From Actinomycetes bacterium (GTDB taxonomy: Bacteria; Actinomycetota; Acidimicrobiia; Acidimicrobiales; RAAP-2), in the NCBI GenBank assembly GCA_021785695.1, contig JAJYEQ010000001.1:97331-161330 (forward strand): DNA of 64,000 nt, written 5' to 3'. The position numbers were made by a program, and so were the translations under genes. Below, piece after piece: positions 43,762-53,924 of the stretch; the stretch's first letter is position 1, and each line of letters opens with the position of its first letter. Under the pieces are notes generated by a model. The model had not been told where the DNA came from. It searched no databases and saw nothing but the letters and a program-made list of their open reading frames with translations.

Positions 43762-43767
43762 TAGCGT
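43762..43767 (+). promoter_or_regulatory. -10 box TAGCGT of the decaprenylphosphoryl-arabinose cluster
   Basis: TAGCGT is followed by 6 nt (GGGTTC) and the GTG start at 43774, without a ribosome site, predicting a leaderless transcript for the three-gene cluster. Confidence 0.55.
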
Positions 43768-43773
43768 GGGTTC

Positions 43774-44679
43774 GTGAGCTCTGCGGCCGTCGAGCGCGGG
43801 CCGGTGCGCGCGCTGATCTCGGCGATGCGGCCGGTCCAGTGGCTCAAGAACATCCTCATCGGGGTGGCCCCGGCGGCGGCCGGCGTGGCCACGCGCCCCG
43901 ACATCGTGCGCCACACCGGGGCCGCGGTGCTCTGCTTTTGCGCCCTCAGCTCGGCGGTCTACCTGCTCAACGACGTCATGGACCTGGAGGCCGACCGGCG
44001 CCACCCCGACAAGCGCCACCGGGCCCTGGCGGCGGGCCAGCTGCCCCCGGGCGTCGCCCTGGGAGCCGCGGCGGTGCTGGCGCTGATCGCCTACCTGATC
44101 CCCCTGGCCCTGTGGCAGCCCGAGGGGCTCTACCTGATCATGTCGCTCTACCTGGGGATCCACGTGGCCTACTCCCTGGGCCTCAAGCACGTGGCCGTGA
44201 TCGAGCTGGGGGCGGTGGCCGCGGGCTTCTTCCTGCGCGCCTACGCCGGGGCGGCCGCCGACCACATCGGGGTCTCCAGCTGGTTCTTGGTGGTGATCGG
44301 CTTCGGGGCGCTCTTCGTCGTGGTGGGCAAGCGCTCCAGCGAGCTGCGCCACGTCGGGGCCGGGCGGGCCCGCCGGGTGCTGGCCGACTACAGCCCGGAG
44401 TTCCTGCACTCGGCCCTCACCATGTCGGCGACCGTCGTCGTGACCACCTACTGCCTGTGGGCCTTCGACACCTCCTCGGGCGGCCTGTCGCTGGCCCGCC
44501 ACCACATCGTGCCGGTGCGCCTGACCGTGATCCCGGTCGCCTACGCCATCCTCTACGTGATGCGGGCCGCCGAGGGGCCCCAGGGCCAGTCGCCCGAGGA
44601 CCTGCTGGCCCGCAACCACACGGTCCAGATCCTCGGGGCCATCTGGGCGCTGCTCTTGTGGGTCGGGATCTACGCGTGA
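43774..44679 (+). CDS. Decaprenyl-phosphate phosphoribosyltransferase (UbiA superfamily)
   Basis: 301 aa with about nine helices. The first prenyl-phosphate Mg site is [18 protein letters not shown], which contains NDxxDxxxD and the KRHR typical of the decaprenyl-phosphate 5-phosphoribosyltransferase group. [11 protein letters not shown] at the N-terminus also fits. It transfers phosphoribose from PRPP to a polyprenyl phosphate at the membrane, the first committed step to decaprenylphosphoryl arabinose. It overlaps dprE1 by 4 nt. The order with dprE1 and dprE2 supports the call. Confidence 0.92.
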   Translation: MSSAAVERGPVRALISAMRPVQWLKNILIGVAPAAAGVATRPDIVRHTGAAVLCFCALSSAVYLLNDVMDLEADRRHPDKRHRALAAGQLPPGVALGAAAVLALIAYLIPLALWQPEGLYLIMSLYLGIHVAYSLGLKHVAVIELGAVAAGFFLRAYAGAAADHIGVSSWFLVVIGFGALFVVVGKRSSELRHVGAGRARRVLADYSPEFLHSALTMSATVVVTTYCLWAFDTSSGGLSLARHHIVPVRLTVIPVAYAILYVMRAAEGPQGQSPEDLLARNHTVQILGAIWALLLWVGIYA

Positions 44680-45992
44680 GCCGCCTGTCGGGCTGGGGAC
44701 GCACCGCGGCGGTGGACGCCGAGGTGCTGGAGGTCACCTCCGAGGAGCAGGTCGCGGCGGCGCTGGCCGCGCCGCTGGCCCCCCGGGGGCTCGGGCGCAG
44801 CTACGGCGACGCCGCCCAGCTGGCCGGGGGCCGGGTGCTGGACCTGCGGGGGCTCGACGCGATCTCGCCGGTGGACCCCCACGGCGCGGTCACCGTGGGC
44901 GCGGGGGCCAGCCTCGACGCGCTGGTGCGCGCCGTGGTGCCCGCGGGCTGGTTCGTGCCCGTGACGCCGGGCACCCGCCAGGTCACCCTCGGGGGGGCCC
45001 TCGCGGCCGACGTGCACGGCAAGAACCACCACCGCGACGGGACCCTCGGCGCCCACGTCACGCGCCTGCGCGTGCTCAGCCCGACGGGGACCCACGAGCT
45101 GACCCCGGCGGACGGCGAGCGCTTCTTCGTCCACCTGGGCGCCCTGGGGCTCACCGGGGTGATCACCGAGGCGACCCTGGACCTGCTGCCCATCTCCTCG
45201 GACCGCGTGCTGGTGGACACCGAGCGCTTCGACGACCTCGACGGCGTCATGGCCGCCATGGTCGAGGGCGACCACCGCTACCGCTACTCGGTGGCCTGGG
45301 TGGATTGCGCGTCCCGCGCCGGGCGGGGCCGGGCCGTCCTGACCCGCGGCGACCACGAGCGCGGCGAGGACCGGGCCGACGCCACCTTGCGCCCGCCGCG
45401 CCCGGCGCGCCTGGCCGTGCCCGTCACCGCGCCGCCCGGGCTGCTGAACGCCGCCTCGGTGGCCGCCTTCAACGAGCTGTGGTTCCGCCGGGCCCCCCGC
45501 CACCGCGTCGGCGAGCCCCAGCGCCTGGAGACCTTCTTCCACCCCCTCGACGGCGTGCGCGACTGGAATCGCCTCTACGGGCCCCGCGGCTTCGTCCAGT
45601 ACCAGTTCGCCGTGCCCGACGACGCCGCCGAGACCGTGCGGGCGGCCGTGGCGCGCCTGGCGGCCTCGCGGGTGCCGAGCTTCCTCGCCGTGCTCAAGCG
45701 CTTCGGCCCGGCCAACCCGGCCCCCCTGTCGTTCCCCCAGCCCGGCTGGACCCTGGCCCTGGACCTGCCGGTCGGGCCCCCGGCTCTGCCGGGCCTGCTC
45801 GACGCGCTCGACGAGATGGTGGTCGCCGCGGGCGGGCGCGTCTACCTGGCCAAGGACGCGCGCCTGGCCCCGGCCACCGTGCGCGCGATGTACCCGCGGC
45901 TGCCCGACTTCGCGGCCCTGGCCGCGCGCTTCGACCCCGAGCACCGGCTCACCAGCGATCTGGACCGGCGCCTGCGACTCCGGGAGGGATGA
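44676..45992 (+). CDS. dprE1: Decaprenylphosphoryl-beta-D-ribose 2'-oxidase
   Basis: 438-aa FAD enzyme that oxidises the ribose 2'-OH of the polyprenyl lipid. APRGLGRSYGDAAQ and DVHGKNHHRDGTLG form the FAD-binding domain. The C-terminal region PLSFPQPGWTLALDLP aligns with the M. tuberculosis region PLSFPMPGWNVCVDFP that holds Cys387, the target of benzothiazinones. Here this residue is Ala361, and AKD with the active-site Lys is kept. The GTG overlaps the upstream gene by 4 nt. DprE2 follows. Confidence 0.92.
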   Translation: MSRLSGWGRTAAVDAEVLEVTSEEQVAAALAAPLAPRGLGRSYGDAAQLAGGRVLDLRGLDAISPVDPHGAVTVGAGASLDALVRAVVPAGWFVPVTPGTRQVTLGGALAADVHGKNHHRDGTLGAHVTRLRVLSPTGTHELTPADGERFFVHLGALGLTGVITEATLDLLPISSDRVLVDTERFDDLDGVMAAMVEGDHRYRYSVAWVDCASRAGRGRAVLTRGDHERGEDRADATLRPPRPARLAVPVTAPPGLLNAASVAAFNELWFRRAPRHRVGEPQRLETFFHPLDGVRDWNRLYGPRGFVQYQFAVPDDAAETVRAAVARLAASRVPSFLAVLKRFGPANPAPLSFPQPGWTLALDLPVGPPALPGLLDALDEMVVAAGGRVYLAKDARLAPATVRAMYPRLPDFAALAARFDPEHRLTSDLDRRLRLREG

Positions 45993-46759
45993 TGGACAAC
46001 GCCTTTGGCCAGCCCCAGACCGTGGTGGTGCTGGGCGGCACCTCCGACATCGCGCGCGCGGTGGTGCGCCGCCTGGCGGCCGCGCGCGCCGACACCGTGG
46101 TCCTGGCCGGCCGCGACGCCGACGCCCTGGCCGCGGCGGCCGCCGAGGCCCGCGACTTCGGGGCCCTCCACACACCCCAGGTGACCTTCGAGGCCACCGA
46201 CGTCGCCGACGCCGGCCGGGCCGTCGCCGACTGCTTCCGCGCCGCGGGTCGCGAGGTCGACCTGGTGATCCTGGCCGTGGGGCACCTCGGGAGCCAGGAG
46301 GAGGACCAGGACGACCCGGCCCGCGCGGGCCAGGGGGCCCTCGTCAACTTCGCCTGGCCCGTCGCGGCCCTGGCCGCGGTGCGCGCGCTCCTGGTGGCCC
46401 AGGGGCACGGCCGGATCCTGGTCATGAGCTCGGTGGCGGCCATCCGCGTGCGCCGCTCGGCCTACCTCTACGGCGGCGCCAAGGCCGGCCTCGATCGCCT
46501 GGCGACGGGCCTGGCCGCCTCCCTGGCGGGCACCGGGGTGAGCCTGCACCTCCTGCGCCCGGGCTTCGTGCGCACCAAGATGACCGCCGGCGAGCCCGAG
46601 CCGCCCCTGACGACCGGCGTGGAGCCCGTCGCCGAGGCGGTGGTGCGGGGCCTGGCGACGGGCCAGCCGGTCATCTGGAGCCCCCCGGTCCTGCGCTGGG
46701 CCATGCTGGTGCTTCGGCACCTGCCGGCCCGGCTGTGGAGCCAGGTGATGGACCGCTAG
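45992..46759 (+). CDS. dprE2: Decaprenylphosphoryl-D-2-keto-erythropentose reductase (short-chain dehydrogenase)
   Basis: 255-aa SDR enzyme that reduces the keto intermediate made by DprE1 to decaprenylphosphoryl arabinose. VVLGGTSDIARAVVR is the nucleotide-binding loop, MSSVAAIRV the Ser region and YLYGGAKAG the Tyr-x3-Lys pair. The segment LGSQEEDQDD fits the DprE2 group. GGGAGGG precedes two ATGs in tandem. The second one, at 45992, has workable spacing, while the first (45989) abuts the ribosome site. The stop overlaps the next gene's stop by 4 nt. Confidence 0.9.
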   Translation: MDNAFGQPQTVVVLGGTSDIARAVVRRLAAARADTVVLAGRDADALAAAAAEARDFGALHTPQVTFEATDVADAGRAVADCFRAAGREVDLVILAVGHLGSQEEDQDDPARAGQGALVNFAWPVAALAAVRALLVAQGHGRILVMSSVAAIRVRRSAYLYGGAKAGLDRLATGLAASLAGTGVSLHLLRPGFVRTKMTAGEPEPPLTTGVEPVAEAVVRGLATGQPVIWSPPVLRWAMLVLRHLPARLWSQVMDR

Positions 46760-48009
46760 CCCCCCGGCGTCGTCGAGGCGGTCGACGACGACGTCGCCGA
46801 CGTGACACCCGCGCGCAGCGGGCGCAGCGACATGGTGTAGAAGTCGCGGTTCCACCACGAGGCGAAGTAGCGCGAGGGCGAGCCCACCATCCCCGACAGC
46901 AGGCTGGTCCCGTTGGTCCCGCTCACCACGGCCCCGGGGGCGCCGGTGAACGTCGAGTACTGGACCCAGTCGGTGTTGATGTCGAGCTGCATCCCGGTGA
47001 CCGCGCCCGCGCGCACCAGGACGTTGGCCAGGTCGGAGATGGACATTGCCGGGCCGCCCACGTAGACGATGGCCCCGTCCTTGGTCACCCCCAGACCCGA
47101 GCGCCACACGTTGAAGGTGCCCCCGAGGGTCGCCCCCCACAGGGCCGGGTTGCTCAGGTCGCTAACCGGGTGGCCGTTGACGACGAGCAGGTTGAGGTTC
47201 TGGCGCACCGAGGCCACCTGGTTGGTCATGGTGAAGCCCTTGGTCCCCCACGCGCCCACCGTCATCAGCCCGTTCTTGTAGACGACGACCGAGGCCGCGC
47301 CGCGCCGCAGCGGGATGATGGTCGTGCCCTGGGTGTAGTAGCCACCGTTGGCGTCCTGCATCCGGAAGCCGGCGTTGAAGGCGGCCACCAGCGTGCGGCT
47401 GGCCAGGGGCGTGATGGGGGCCGAGTAGATGAAGTGGGTCGAGCCGCCCGGGATGAAGGAGCCCGAGTAGAGCTGGGCGCGCAGCAGCAGCGGGTCCATC
47501 CAGGCGATGCCCACCACGTAGCTGGTGTGGATGGCGTCGGGACGGATGAAGGCCTCGTAGACCGTCGGGATGCCGTGGTCGGTGCGCCCCGCGATGTGCC
47601 AGACGCCCTCGCCGGGCAGGGCGTGGGCGACCGGGCTGATGACGCGCGGGGGCGCGGGGAGGTAGCCCGTCGCGGGCACCGCGACGGCCGTGGCCCCCGT
47701 GCCGAAGGACCCGGGGCGCGGGTGGCCGCCGACCTTGGCCGGGTTCAGGCGGTAGTACTCGGTCTCGATCCAGGTCACGACCGGCCCGATGCCGTGCTGG
47801 CGGCCCCACTCGGCGCCCCGGGCGAGCAGGGTGACCCCGTAGGTCGGGTTGCGCAGCGCCATCGCCAGGGTCCCGCCCAGGTACAGCGTGTACGAGACGG
47901 TCAGGGCCACCAGGACCACCAGGACCCGGCGTACCCAGTAGATCCGCTCCGGCAGGCGCTGGCGCCGCGGCGCCGACGGCGGCCGGTACGCGGGTCGGGC
48001 GTAATCCAT
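46756..48009 (-). CDS. Membrane-anchored phosphodiester glycosidase (NAGPA-domain) protein
   Basis: 417 aa. A cytoplasmic basic N-terminus and one helix (about 28-50) anchor an exported domain (about 150-395). VAAFNAGFRMQDANGGYYTQG and LQLDINTDW-type residues (GMQLDINTDWVQY) match the phosphodiester glycosidase fold (DUF2233), as does GNLLVVNGHPV-like NLLVVNGHPVSD. These enzymes cleave sugar-phosphodiester bonds in surface polymers. Located opposite the DprE genes, it may act on wall polysaccharide; inferred. A Ser/Thr-rich tail ends the protein. The ATG start is at 48009. Confidence 0.82.
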   Translation of the reverse strand: MDYARPAYRPPSAPRRQRLPERIYWVRRVLVVLVALTVSYTLYLGGTLAMALRNPTYGVTLLARGAEWGRQHGIGPVVTWIETEYYRLNPAKVGGHPRPGSFGTGATAVAVPATGYLPAPPRVISPVAHALPGEGVWHIAGRTDHGIPTVYEAFIRPDAIHTSYVVGIAWMDPLLLRAQLYSGSFIPGGSTHFIYSAPITPLASRTLVAAFNAGFRMQDANGGYYTQGTTIIPLRRGAASVVVYKNGLMTVGAWGTKGFTMTNQVASVRQNLNLLVVNGHPVSDLSNPALWGATLGGTFNVWRSGLGVTKDGAIVYVGGPAMSISDLANVLVRAGAVTGMQLDINTDWVQYSTFTGAPGAVVSGTNGTSLLSGMVGSPSRYFASWWNRDFYTMSLRPLRAGVTSATSSSTASTTPGG

Positions 48010-48080
48010 GAGGTGCCATTCTCGCAGGGCCGGGGGCGCGATCCGACGCGCTGGGCGGCCTTTCTTAGCGACGATTTACG

Positions 48081-50366
48081 TTACTCCCCCGGCGCCGCGC
48101 GCCGTAGCGGGGTCATGGCCAGCACGAGCTGCTTGGTGCCCGCGCCCGCGAAGCTGACCGTGGCGCGGGCCCGCAGCCCCTCACCGTCACAGCGCACCAC
48201 CGTGCCCGCCCCGTAGCGCTCGTGGACCACCCGGTCCCCCGGGGCCAGGCCCAGCAGCTCGGCTCCCGTGGAGCGGGCCGCCGGGGCGCTGCCGGAGCCG
48301 AACACGCGTCCCCCGGGCGCCTCGTCGCCCCCGGGGCTGCCCGCACCCTCGTCGGCGCGGGCCGGGCGGTTCTCACGGCTGGCCTCCCGCCAGCGCAGCG
48401 GTGCCGCGCGCGAGATGTCCTCGACCAGGGCCGCGGGCACCTCGCCGAGGAAGCGGCTGGGCAGGGCGTCGGCCCGCTGGCCCCACTGGGTGCGCGCCCA
48501 GGCGTGGGTCAGCGTCAGATGGGCCTTGGCCCGCGTCAGGCCCACGTAGCACAGGCGCCGCTCCTCCTCGAGCTCGTCGGGATCGGCCAGGGCCCGCCGG
48601 TGCGGGAAGACCGCCTCCTCGAGGCCGGTGATGACGACGGCGGCGAACTCCAGCCCCTTGGCCACGTGCAGGGTCATCAGCGAGACCGTCCCGCTGGTCG
48701 GGTCCAGCTGGTCGGCGTCGGCCACCAGGGAGACGCGCTCGATGAAGTCGCCCACCGACTCGTACTCGGCCGCCGCCGACGCCAGAGCCCCCAGGTTCTC
48801 CAGGCGCGCCTCGGCCTCGCGGGGCTCCAGGGTCGCCAGGGCGGCCCGCATCCCGCTGCGCTCGACGATCGCCTCGATCAGCCCGCGCGGGTCGCTGGGG
48901 TCGCGCGCGCGCAGCTCGTCGAGCAGGGCGGCGAAGTCCCGCGCCCCGGCCAGGGCCCGGGCACCGAGCCCCGCCTCGTCAGCCGCCCAGGGGGCCTCGG
49001 CGATCGAGCGGCCGTGCTCGGCCGCCCAGCCGGCCAGGCGGGCCTGGGCCGCCGCGCCGATGCCCCGGCGCGGCTCGTTGAGCACCCGGCGCGCCGAGGC
49101 CTCGTCGCGCGGGTTGACGACCAGGCGCGCGTAGGCCAGGGCCGTCTTGACCTCGGCGCGGTCGTAGAAGCGCAGGCCCGCGATGACCCGGTAGGGCACG
49201 CCGGCGTGCAAGAGCTCCTCTTCGAGGACCCGGCTCTGGGCGTTCGTGCGGTAGAAGACGGCCATGTCGTGGTAGGCGATGGCGTGCTCGGTGCGCAGGC
49301 GGCGCAGCTCCTCGGCGACGAAGCGCGCCTCCTCGTACTCGTCGCCCGCCCGGTAGAGGCGCACACGGGAGCCCCGGGAGCCGCGGGTGAAGAGCCGCTT
49401 GGCCGGCCGGCCCGGGTTGCGCTCGATGACGGCGTTGGCCGCGTCCAAGATGGTCTGGGTGGAGCGGAAGTTCTGCTCGAGCACGACGACCCGGGCGTCG
49501 GGGAAGCGCTCGGCGAAGGTCAGGATGTTGCGCACGTCGGCCGCCCGGAAGCGGTAGATCGACTGGTCGGCGTCGCCGACCACGCTGAGCTGGCGGTGGC
49601 GCATCGCCAGCAGGCTCACCAGGTCGTCCTGGACCCCGTTGGTGTCCTGGAACTCGTCGACCAGCACCTGGGCGAAGCGCTGCTGGTAGTGGGTGCGCAA
49701 GTCGTCCTCGCGGGTCAGCACGCGCAGCGCGTTGCCCAGCAGGTCGTCGAAGTCCATGGCGTTGGCCGTGCGCAAGGCCGCCTGGTAGCGCGCGAAGACC
49801 TCGGCGACGCGCCGGGCCAGCGGCTCGTCGCGGCGCTGGTCGGCGTAGCGGCCCGCGTCGAGCCCGGCGTTCTTGGCCGCCGAGATCGCCGCGGCGAGGG
49901 TGCGCGGGGTCAGGCGCTTGGTGTCGTAGCCCAGCTCGCGTTCGATGCGATCGATGACGTCGAGCACGTCGCGGGTGTCGTAGATGGTGAACCCGGGCGC
50001 GTAGCCCAGGCGGTCGGCGGTCGCGCGCAAGATGCGCAGGCAGGCCGAGTGGAAGGTCGCCACCCACATGCGCTGGGCGTCGGCCCCCACCAGCTCGACC
50101 ACCCGGCGGCGCATCTCGTCGGCCGCCTTGTTGGTGAAGGTGATGGCCAGGACCTCGTGGGGCCGCACGTCACCGGTGGCCAGCAGGTGGGCGATGCGGC
50201 GGGTCAGCACCCGCGTCTTGCCCGAGCCCGCGCCCGCCACCACGAGCAGGGGCCCGCCCCGGTGCGTGACCGCGGCGCGCTGGGGATCGGTCAGGTCCTC
50301 GAGCAGCTCGTCGGGGGTCTGGGGGCGACGGGCGTGCGCTGGAGTCCAGTCGAAGAGGTGGCTCAC
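48081..50366 (-). CDS. pcrA: ATP-dependent DNA helicase PcrA/UvrD
   Basis: 761 aa, superfamily 1A 3'-5' helicase. [16 protein letters not shown] is Walker [12 protein letters not shown] is motif [13 protein letters not shown] motif [12 protein letters not shown] motif IV and [11 protein letters not shown] motif V. It unwinds DNA in repair and removes RecA or replication blocks. The C-terminal 70 residues contain a small Tudor-like end ([19 protein letters not shown]) typical of PcrA and able to bind RNA polymerase. The start is the GTG at 50366, overlapping the guaA stop by 4 nt; a GTG at 50372 is the alternative. Confidence 0.95.
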   Translation of the reverse strand: MSHLFDWTPAHARRPQTPDELLEDLTDPQRAAVTHRGGPLLVVAGAGSGKTRVLTRRIAHLLATGDVRPHEVLAITFTNKAADEMRRRVVELVGADAQRMWVATFHSACLRILRATADRLGYAPGFTIYDTRDVLDVIDRIERELGYDTKRLTPRTLAAAISAAKNAGLDAGRYADQRRDEPLARRVAEVFARYQAALRTANAMDFDDLLGNALRVLTREDDLRTHYQQRFAQVLVDEFQDTNGVQDDLVSLLAMRHRQLSVVGDADQSIYRFRAADVRNILTFAERFPDARVVVLEQNFRSTQTILDAANAVIERNPGRPAKRLFTRGSRGSRVRLYRAGDEYEEARFVAEELRRLRTEHAIAYHDMAVFYRTNAQSRVLEEELLHAGVPYRVIAGLRFYDRAEVKTALAYARLVVNPRDEASARRVLNEPRRGIGAAAQARLAGWAAEHGRSIAEAPWAADEAGLGARALAGARDFAALLDELRARDPSDPRGLIEAIVERSGMRAALATLEPREAEARLENLGALASAAAEYESVGDFIERVSLVADADQLDPTSGTVSLMTLHVAKGLEFAAVVITGLEEAVFPHRRALADPDELEEERRLCYVGLTRAKAHLTLTHAWARTQWGQRADALPSRFLGEVPAALVEDISRAAPLRWREASRENRPARADEGAGSPGGDEAPGGRVFGSGSAPAARSTGAELLGLAPGDRVVHERYGAGTVVRCDGEGLRARATVSFAGAGTKQLVLAMTPLRRAAPGE

Positions 50367-51907
50367 TCCCACTCGATGGTGCCTGGCGGCTTGCTGGTGA
50401 CGTCCAGCACCACCCGGTTGACGCCGGGGACCTCCCGGATCAGCCGGCTGGAGATCCGCTCGACCAGATCGTAGGGCAGGCGCGCCCAGTCCGCCGTCAT
50501 GGCGTCCTCACTGGTGACCGCGCGGATCACGATCGGGTAGTCGTAGGTGCGCCCGTCGCCCATTACGCCCACCGTGCGCAGCGCCGGCAGCACGGCGAAG
50601 CTCTGCCAGAGCTCGCGGGCCAGGCCGGCCGCGGCGATCTCGTCGGCGATGACCGCGTCGGCGGCGCGCACGATGGCCACGCGCTCCGGGGTCACCTCGC
50701 CGATCACCCGCACGGCCAGTCCCGGTCCCGGGAAGGGCTGGCGCCACACCAGCGCCTCGGGCAGCCCCAGCTCGGCGCCCACCGCGCGCACCTCGTCCTT
50801 GAAGAGGCGACGCAGGGGCTCGACCAGGGAGAAGTCCAGGTCCGCGGGCAGGCCACCGACGTTGTGGTGGCTCTTGATGGTGGCGGCGTGGCCGCCGCCC
50901 GACTCGATGACGTCGGGGTAGAGCGTCCCTTGGACCAGGAAGGCGGGGCGCGCGTCGTGGGCCGCGAGGGCCCGGGCGACGGCCTCGAACTCGCGGATGA
51001 ACAGCTCGCCGATGATCTTGCGCTTGGCCTCGGGGTCGGTCACGCCGGCCAGGGCCGACAAGAAGCGGTCGGCGGCGCGCACGTGGATCAGCTCGGCGCC
51101 AAAGGCGTCGGCGAAGGTCGCCTCGATCTGGGCGCCCTCGCCCGCGCGCATCAGCCCGGTGTCGACGAACACGCAGGTCAGGCGGTCGCCGATCGCCCGC
51201 AGCACCAGGGCGGCGGCCACGGCCGAGTCGACCCCGCCCGACAGCGCGCACAGGGCGCGCTGGTCGCCGACGGCCGCGCGCACCGCGGCGACCTGCTCGT
51301 CGACGATGGACGCGTTGGTCCAGGTGGGCTCGGCCCCGGCCAGCGCGAGGAAGCGCGCGATCAGCGCCTGGCCACCCTCGGTGTGGGCCACCTCGGGGTG
51401 GAACTGGACGCCGTAGCGGCGCCGCGCCGCGTCCTCCAGGGCCGCGACGGGGGCTCCCGGCGACGTCGCGGTCACCGTGAAGCCCGGCGGGGCCGCGGTG
51501 ATGGCGTCGCCGTGGCTCATCCAGCAGGTGGCGAGCTCGGGGTGCGCGGCGAGCAGGGCCGTGGGCGCGGGCGTGCGCGACACCGCGGTGCGGCCGTACT
51601 CGCCCGCCCCGGTGCGCTCGACGGTGCCGCCGAGCTGGAGGGCCAGCAGCTGGGCGCCGTAGCAGATGCCCAGGATCGGCACGTCGAGCTCGTAGATGGC
51701 CGGGTCCAGGCGCGGGGCGCCCGCGGCGTCGTAGACCGACGAGGGTCCCCCCGACAGCACCAGGGCCACCGGGTCGCGCGCGACCACCTCGGCCGCGCTG
51801 AAGGCGGCCGGGACGATCTCGGAGTAGACGTGAGCCTCCCGGACGCGCCGGGCGATCAGCTGGGCGTACTGCGCGCCGAAGTCGACGACCAGGACGGGTC
51901 GGCTCAC
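50363..51907 (-). CDS. guaA: GMP synthase (glutamine-hydrolysing)
   Basis: 514 aa. The class I amidotransferase domain has [10 protein letters not shown] with Cys82 and [14 protein letters not shown] with the His-Glu pair. The ATP pyrophosphatase domain opens with [12 protein letters not shown], and [13 protein letters not shown] and the C-terminal [15 protein letters not shown] are family signatures. It converts XMP to GMP. The GTG at 51907 overlaps the guaB3 stop by 4 nt. It is the middle gene of guaB3-guaA-pcrA. Confidence 0.97.
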   Translation of the reverse strand: MSRPVLVVDFGAQYAQLIARRVREAHVYSEIVPAAFSAAEVVARDPVALVLSGGPSSVYDAAGAPRLDPAIYELDVPILGICYGAQLLALQLGGTVERTGAGEYGRTAVSRTPAPTALLAAHPELATCWMSHGDAITAAPPGFTVTATSPGAPVAALEDAARRRYGVQFHPEVAHTEGGQALIARFLALAGAEPTWTNASIVDEQVAAVRAAVGDQRALCALSGGVDSAVAAALVLRAIGDRLTCVFVDTGLMRAGEGAQIEATFADAFGAELIHVRAADRFLSALAGVTDPEAKRKIIGELFIREFEAVARALAAHDARPAFLVQGTLYPDVIESGGGHAATIKSHHNVGGLPADLDFSLVEPLRRLFKDEVRAVGAELGLPEALVWRQPFPGPGLAVRVIGEVTPERVAIVRAADAVIADEIAAAGLARELWQSFAVLPALRTVGVMGDGRTYDYPIVIRAVTSEDAMTADWARLPYDLVERISSRLIREVPGVNRVVLDVTSKPPGTIEWE

Positions 51908-53067
51908 CGCCCCATGCCCACGTGCTGGGCCCGCTGGAGTGACTTGCCCTCGGTCTGCAGGGACGGGGCCAGCATGACCTCGGCCTTCTGGAACTCCTTG
52001 ACCGACTCGTAGCCGCACGTGGCCATCGAGGTGCGCAGCGCGCCGAACAGGTTCAGGCGGCCGTCGTTCTCGTGGGCCGGGCCGAGCAGGATCTCGCGCA
52101 GCGTGCCGCGCACCTGGGTGCGCACGCGCGCCCCGCGCGGCAGCGTCGGGTGGAAGGTGGCCATGCCCCAGTGGAAGCCGCGCGCCGGCGCCTCCACGGC
52201 GCTCGAGAGCGGCGAGCCGATCATCACGGCGTCGGCGCCACAGGCGATGGCCTTGGCGATGTCGCCGCCCTTGCTCATGCCGCCGTCGGCGATGACCTGG
52301 ACGTAGACCCCGGTCTCGTCGAGGTGGCGCATGCGGGCCCCGGCCACGTCGGCGATGGCCGTCGCCTGGGGCACCCCGATGCCCAGCACCGCGCGCGACG
52401 TGCACGCCTGGCCCGGCCCGACCCCGACGAGCACGCCGGCGGCGCCGGTGCGCATCAGGTGGAGGGCCGCCTGGTAGCTGGCGCACCCGCCCACGATGAC
52501 GGGGACCTCGAACTCGCGGATGAACTTCTTCAAGTTGAGGGGCTCGACGGTCTTGGAGACGTGCTCGGCCGAGACCACGGTGCCCTGGACGACCAGGATG
52601 TCGAGGCCCGAGTCCAGGATGGTGCGGGCCATCCAGTCGGCGCGCTGGGGCGTCACCGAGGCCGCCGTGGTGACGCCGGCGGCCTTCATCTCGGCGATGC
52701 GGGCGGCCACCAGCTCGAGCTGGATGGGCTCGGCGTACATCTGCTGCATGCGGGCGGTGGCCTTGTCGTCGTCGAGCTCGCGGATCTCGTCGAAGAGGGG
52801 TAGGGGGTCCTCGTAGCGGGTCCACAGGCCCTCGAGGTTGAGCACGCCCAGGCCCCCGAGGCGGCCGATCTCGATGGCCGTGGCCGGCGAGACGGCGCCG
52901 TCCATGGCCGAGCCGAGCATCGGCAGCTCGAACTTGTAGGCGTCGATCTGCCAGCTGATGTCGACGTCCTCGGGATCGCGCGTACGCCGCGAGGGCACGA
53001 TCGCGATGTCGTCGAAGCCGTAGGCCTGCCGCGCCGCCTTATAGATGCCGATCTCCACTTCCGCCAT
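51904..53067 (-). CDS. guaB3: GuaB3-family IMP dehydrogenase-related protein
   Basis: 387 aa, a CBS-less IMP dehydrogenase/GMP reductase barrel. The phosphate and catalytic loop reads [20 protein letters not shown], with the Cys that attacks C2 of IMP, and [20 protein letters not shown] is the second phosphate site. Length and lack of a CBS pair match the actinobacterial GuaB3 group, whose exact reaction is debated. Canonical GuaB must be elsewhere. The ATG at 53067 has GGAGGAATC. TAGATT about 25 nt before the ribosome site may be the -10 box. Confidence 0.93.
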   Translation of the reverse strand: MAEVEIGIYKAARQAYGFDDIAIVPSRRTRDPEDVDISWQIDAYKFELPMLGSAMDGAVSPATAIEIGRLGGLGVLNLEGLWTRYEDPLPLFDEIRELDDDKATARMQQMYAEPIQLELVAARIAEMKAAGVTTAASVTPQRADWMARTILDSGLDILVVQGTVVSAEHVSKTVEPLNLKKFIREFEVPVIVGGCASYQAALHLMRTGAAGVLVGVGPGQACTSRAVLGIGVPQATAIADVAGARMRHLDETGVYVQVIADGGMSKGGDIAKAIACGADAVMIGSPLSSAVEAPARGFHWGMATFHPTLPRGARVRTQVRGTLREILLGPAHENDGRLNLFGALRTSMATCGYESVKEFQKAEVMLAPSLQTEGKSLQRAQHVGMGR

Positions 53068-53086
53068 GATTCCTCCGAGGTTTCCT

Positions 53087-53851
53087 CTAATCTACCGGAC
53101 CGTCGTCGAGAGGCTCAGGGCCCGGCGGGGCCACCCCGACGGCCACACACACCAGGTCGACCAGTACGCGCGCCGTGGCCCCCCAGATGAGGTCGGCCGG
53201 CCCGCGAAAGAACGAGATGGGGAACTCGGCGGCTCCCGGCTCGCGCCGCCAGAACTCCTCGAGGTAGGAGTCCTCGCCGGCCAGGTCGGCCAACGCGACG
53301 TCGAAGGTCGCCTCGACCTCGGCCGGGCTGGGCACCAGGGCAGGCGGTCCCGCCAGGGCGGCCACGACCGGCCAGATCACCGAGCCCGAGACCCGCGTGA
53401 CCAGGGGCGTCAGCCACCCCAGGGGGCGCACCTGGGTGGGGTCGAGGCCGACCTCCTCGGCGGCCTCGCGCCGCGCGGCGGCCACCAGCGACTCGCCCTC
53501 CTCGACGCGCCCCCCGGGCAGGGCCACCTCACCGGCGTGGTCGCGCAGGCTGCGCGCGCGGCGCGTCAGGACGACGCGGGCCTCCCCGTCGAGGTCGAAG
53601 AGGGCGACCAGGACCGCCGAGTCGCGCAGGCCCGCCGGCTCCTCGGGCATCGGGGGGGCGACCGGATCGGCGACCCCCTGGCCCCGCGCCAGCAGGCGCG
53701 CCTCGACGGTGGCCACGCGCAGGCCACGCCGGCGTGCCGAGGGCAGGTCGGCCCAGGGGGCCGGGCGGCCCGGCCGGATCGTGGCGGGCACCGGCACCAC
53801 CTGGGGCGCGACCAGGCCGGCGAATCGCGTCGCTGTGACCTCGTCGCGCAC
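53087..53851 (-). CDS. Nudix hydrolase, CoA pyrophosphatase (NudL)-like
   Basis: 254 aa. The Nudix box GGRVEEGESLVAAARREAAEEVGL is complete (cited here as GGRVEEGESL and REAAEEVGL). Ahead of it, LTRRARSLRDHAGEVALPGG is the NudL/UPF0035 feature that marks CoA diphosphatases, which split CoA to 4'-phosphopantetheine and ADP. The first 70 residues are an unrelated extension. The GTG at 53851 follows TAGGGG and 6 nt. It lies 19 nt upstream of guaB3 on the same strand but guaB3 has its own ribosome site and -10 box. Confidence 0.85.
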   Translation of the reverse strand: MRDEVTATRFAGLVAPQVVPVPATIRPGRPAPWADLPSARRRGLRVATVEARLLARGQGVADPVAPPMPEEPAGLRDSAVLVALFDLDGEARVVLTRRARSLRDHAGEVALPGGRVEEGESLVAAARREAAEEVGLDPTQVRPLGWLTPLVTRVSGSVIWPVVAALAGPPALVPSPAEVEATFDVALADLAGEDSYLEEFWRREPGAAEFPISFFRGPADLIWGATARVLVDLVCVAVGVAPPGPEPLDDGPVD

Positions 53852-53861
53852 CCGTCTCCCC

Positions 53862-53867
53862 TAGAAT
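53862..53867 (+). promoter_or_regulatory. -10 box TAGAAT of the MMPL pump gene
   Basis: TAGAAT is 57 nt before the ATG at 53925. It lies back to back with the start of the Nudix gene. The leader contains CAGGAG before the ATG. Confidence 0.4.
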
Positions 53868-53924
53868 CTTTGAGCCCCTCGCAGCGTACCGGTGGGGGGC
53901 CGCCGCCAACCCCTCAGGAGACCT

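Noticed and set aside
53833-53851. Possible second TetR operator (GTGAC...GCGCAC) near the start of the Nudix gene
   Set aside because: The arms do not match as inverted repeats, so there is no real support for a copy before the MMPL pump gene.
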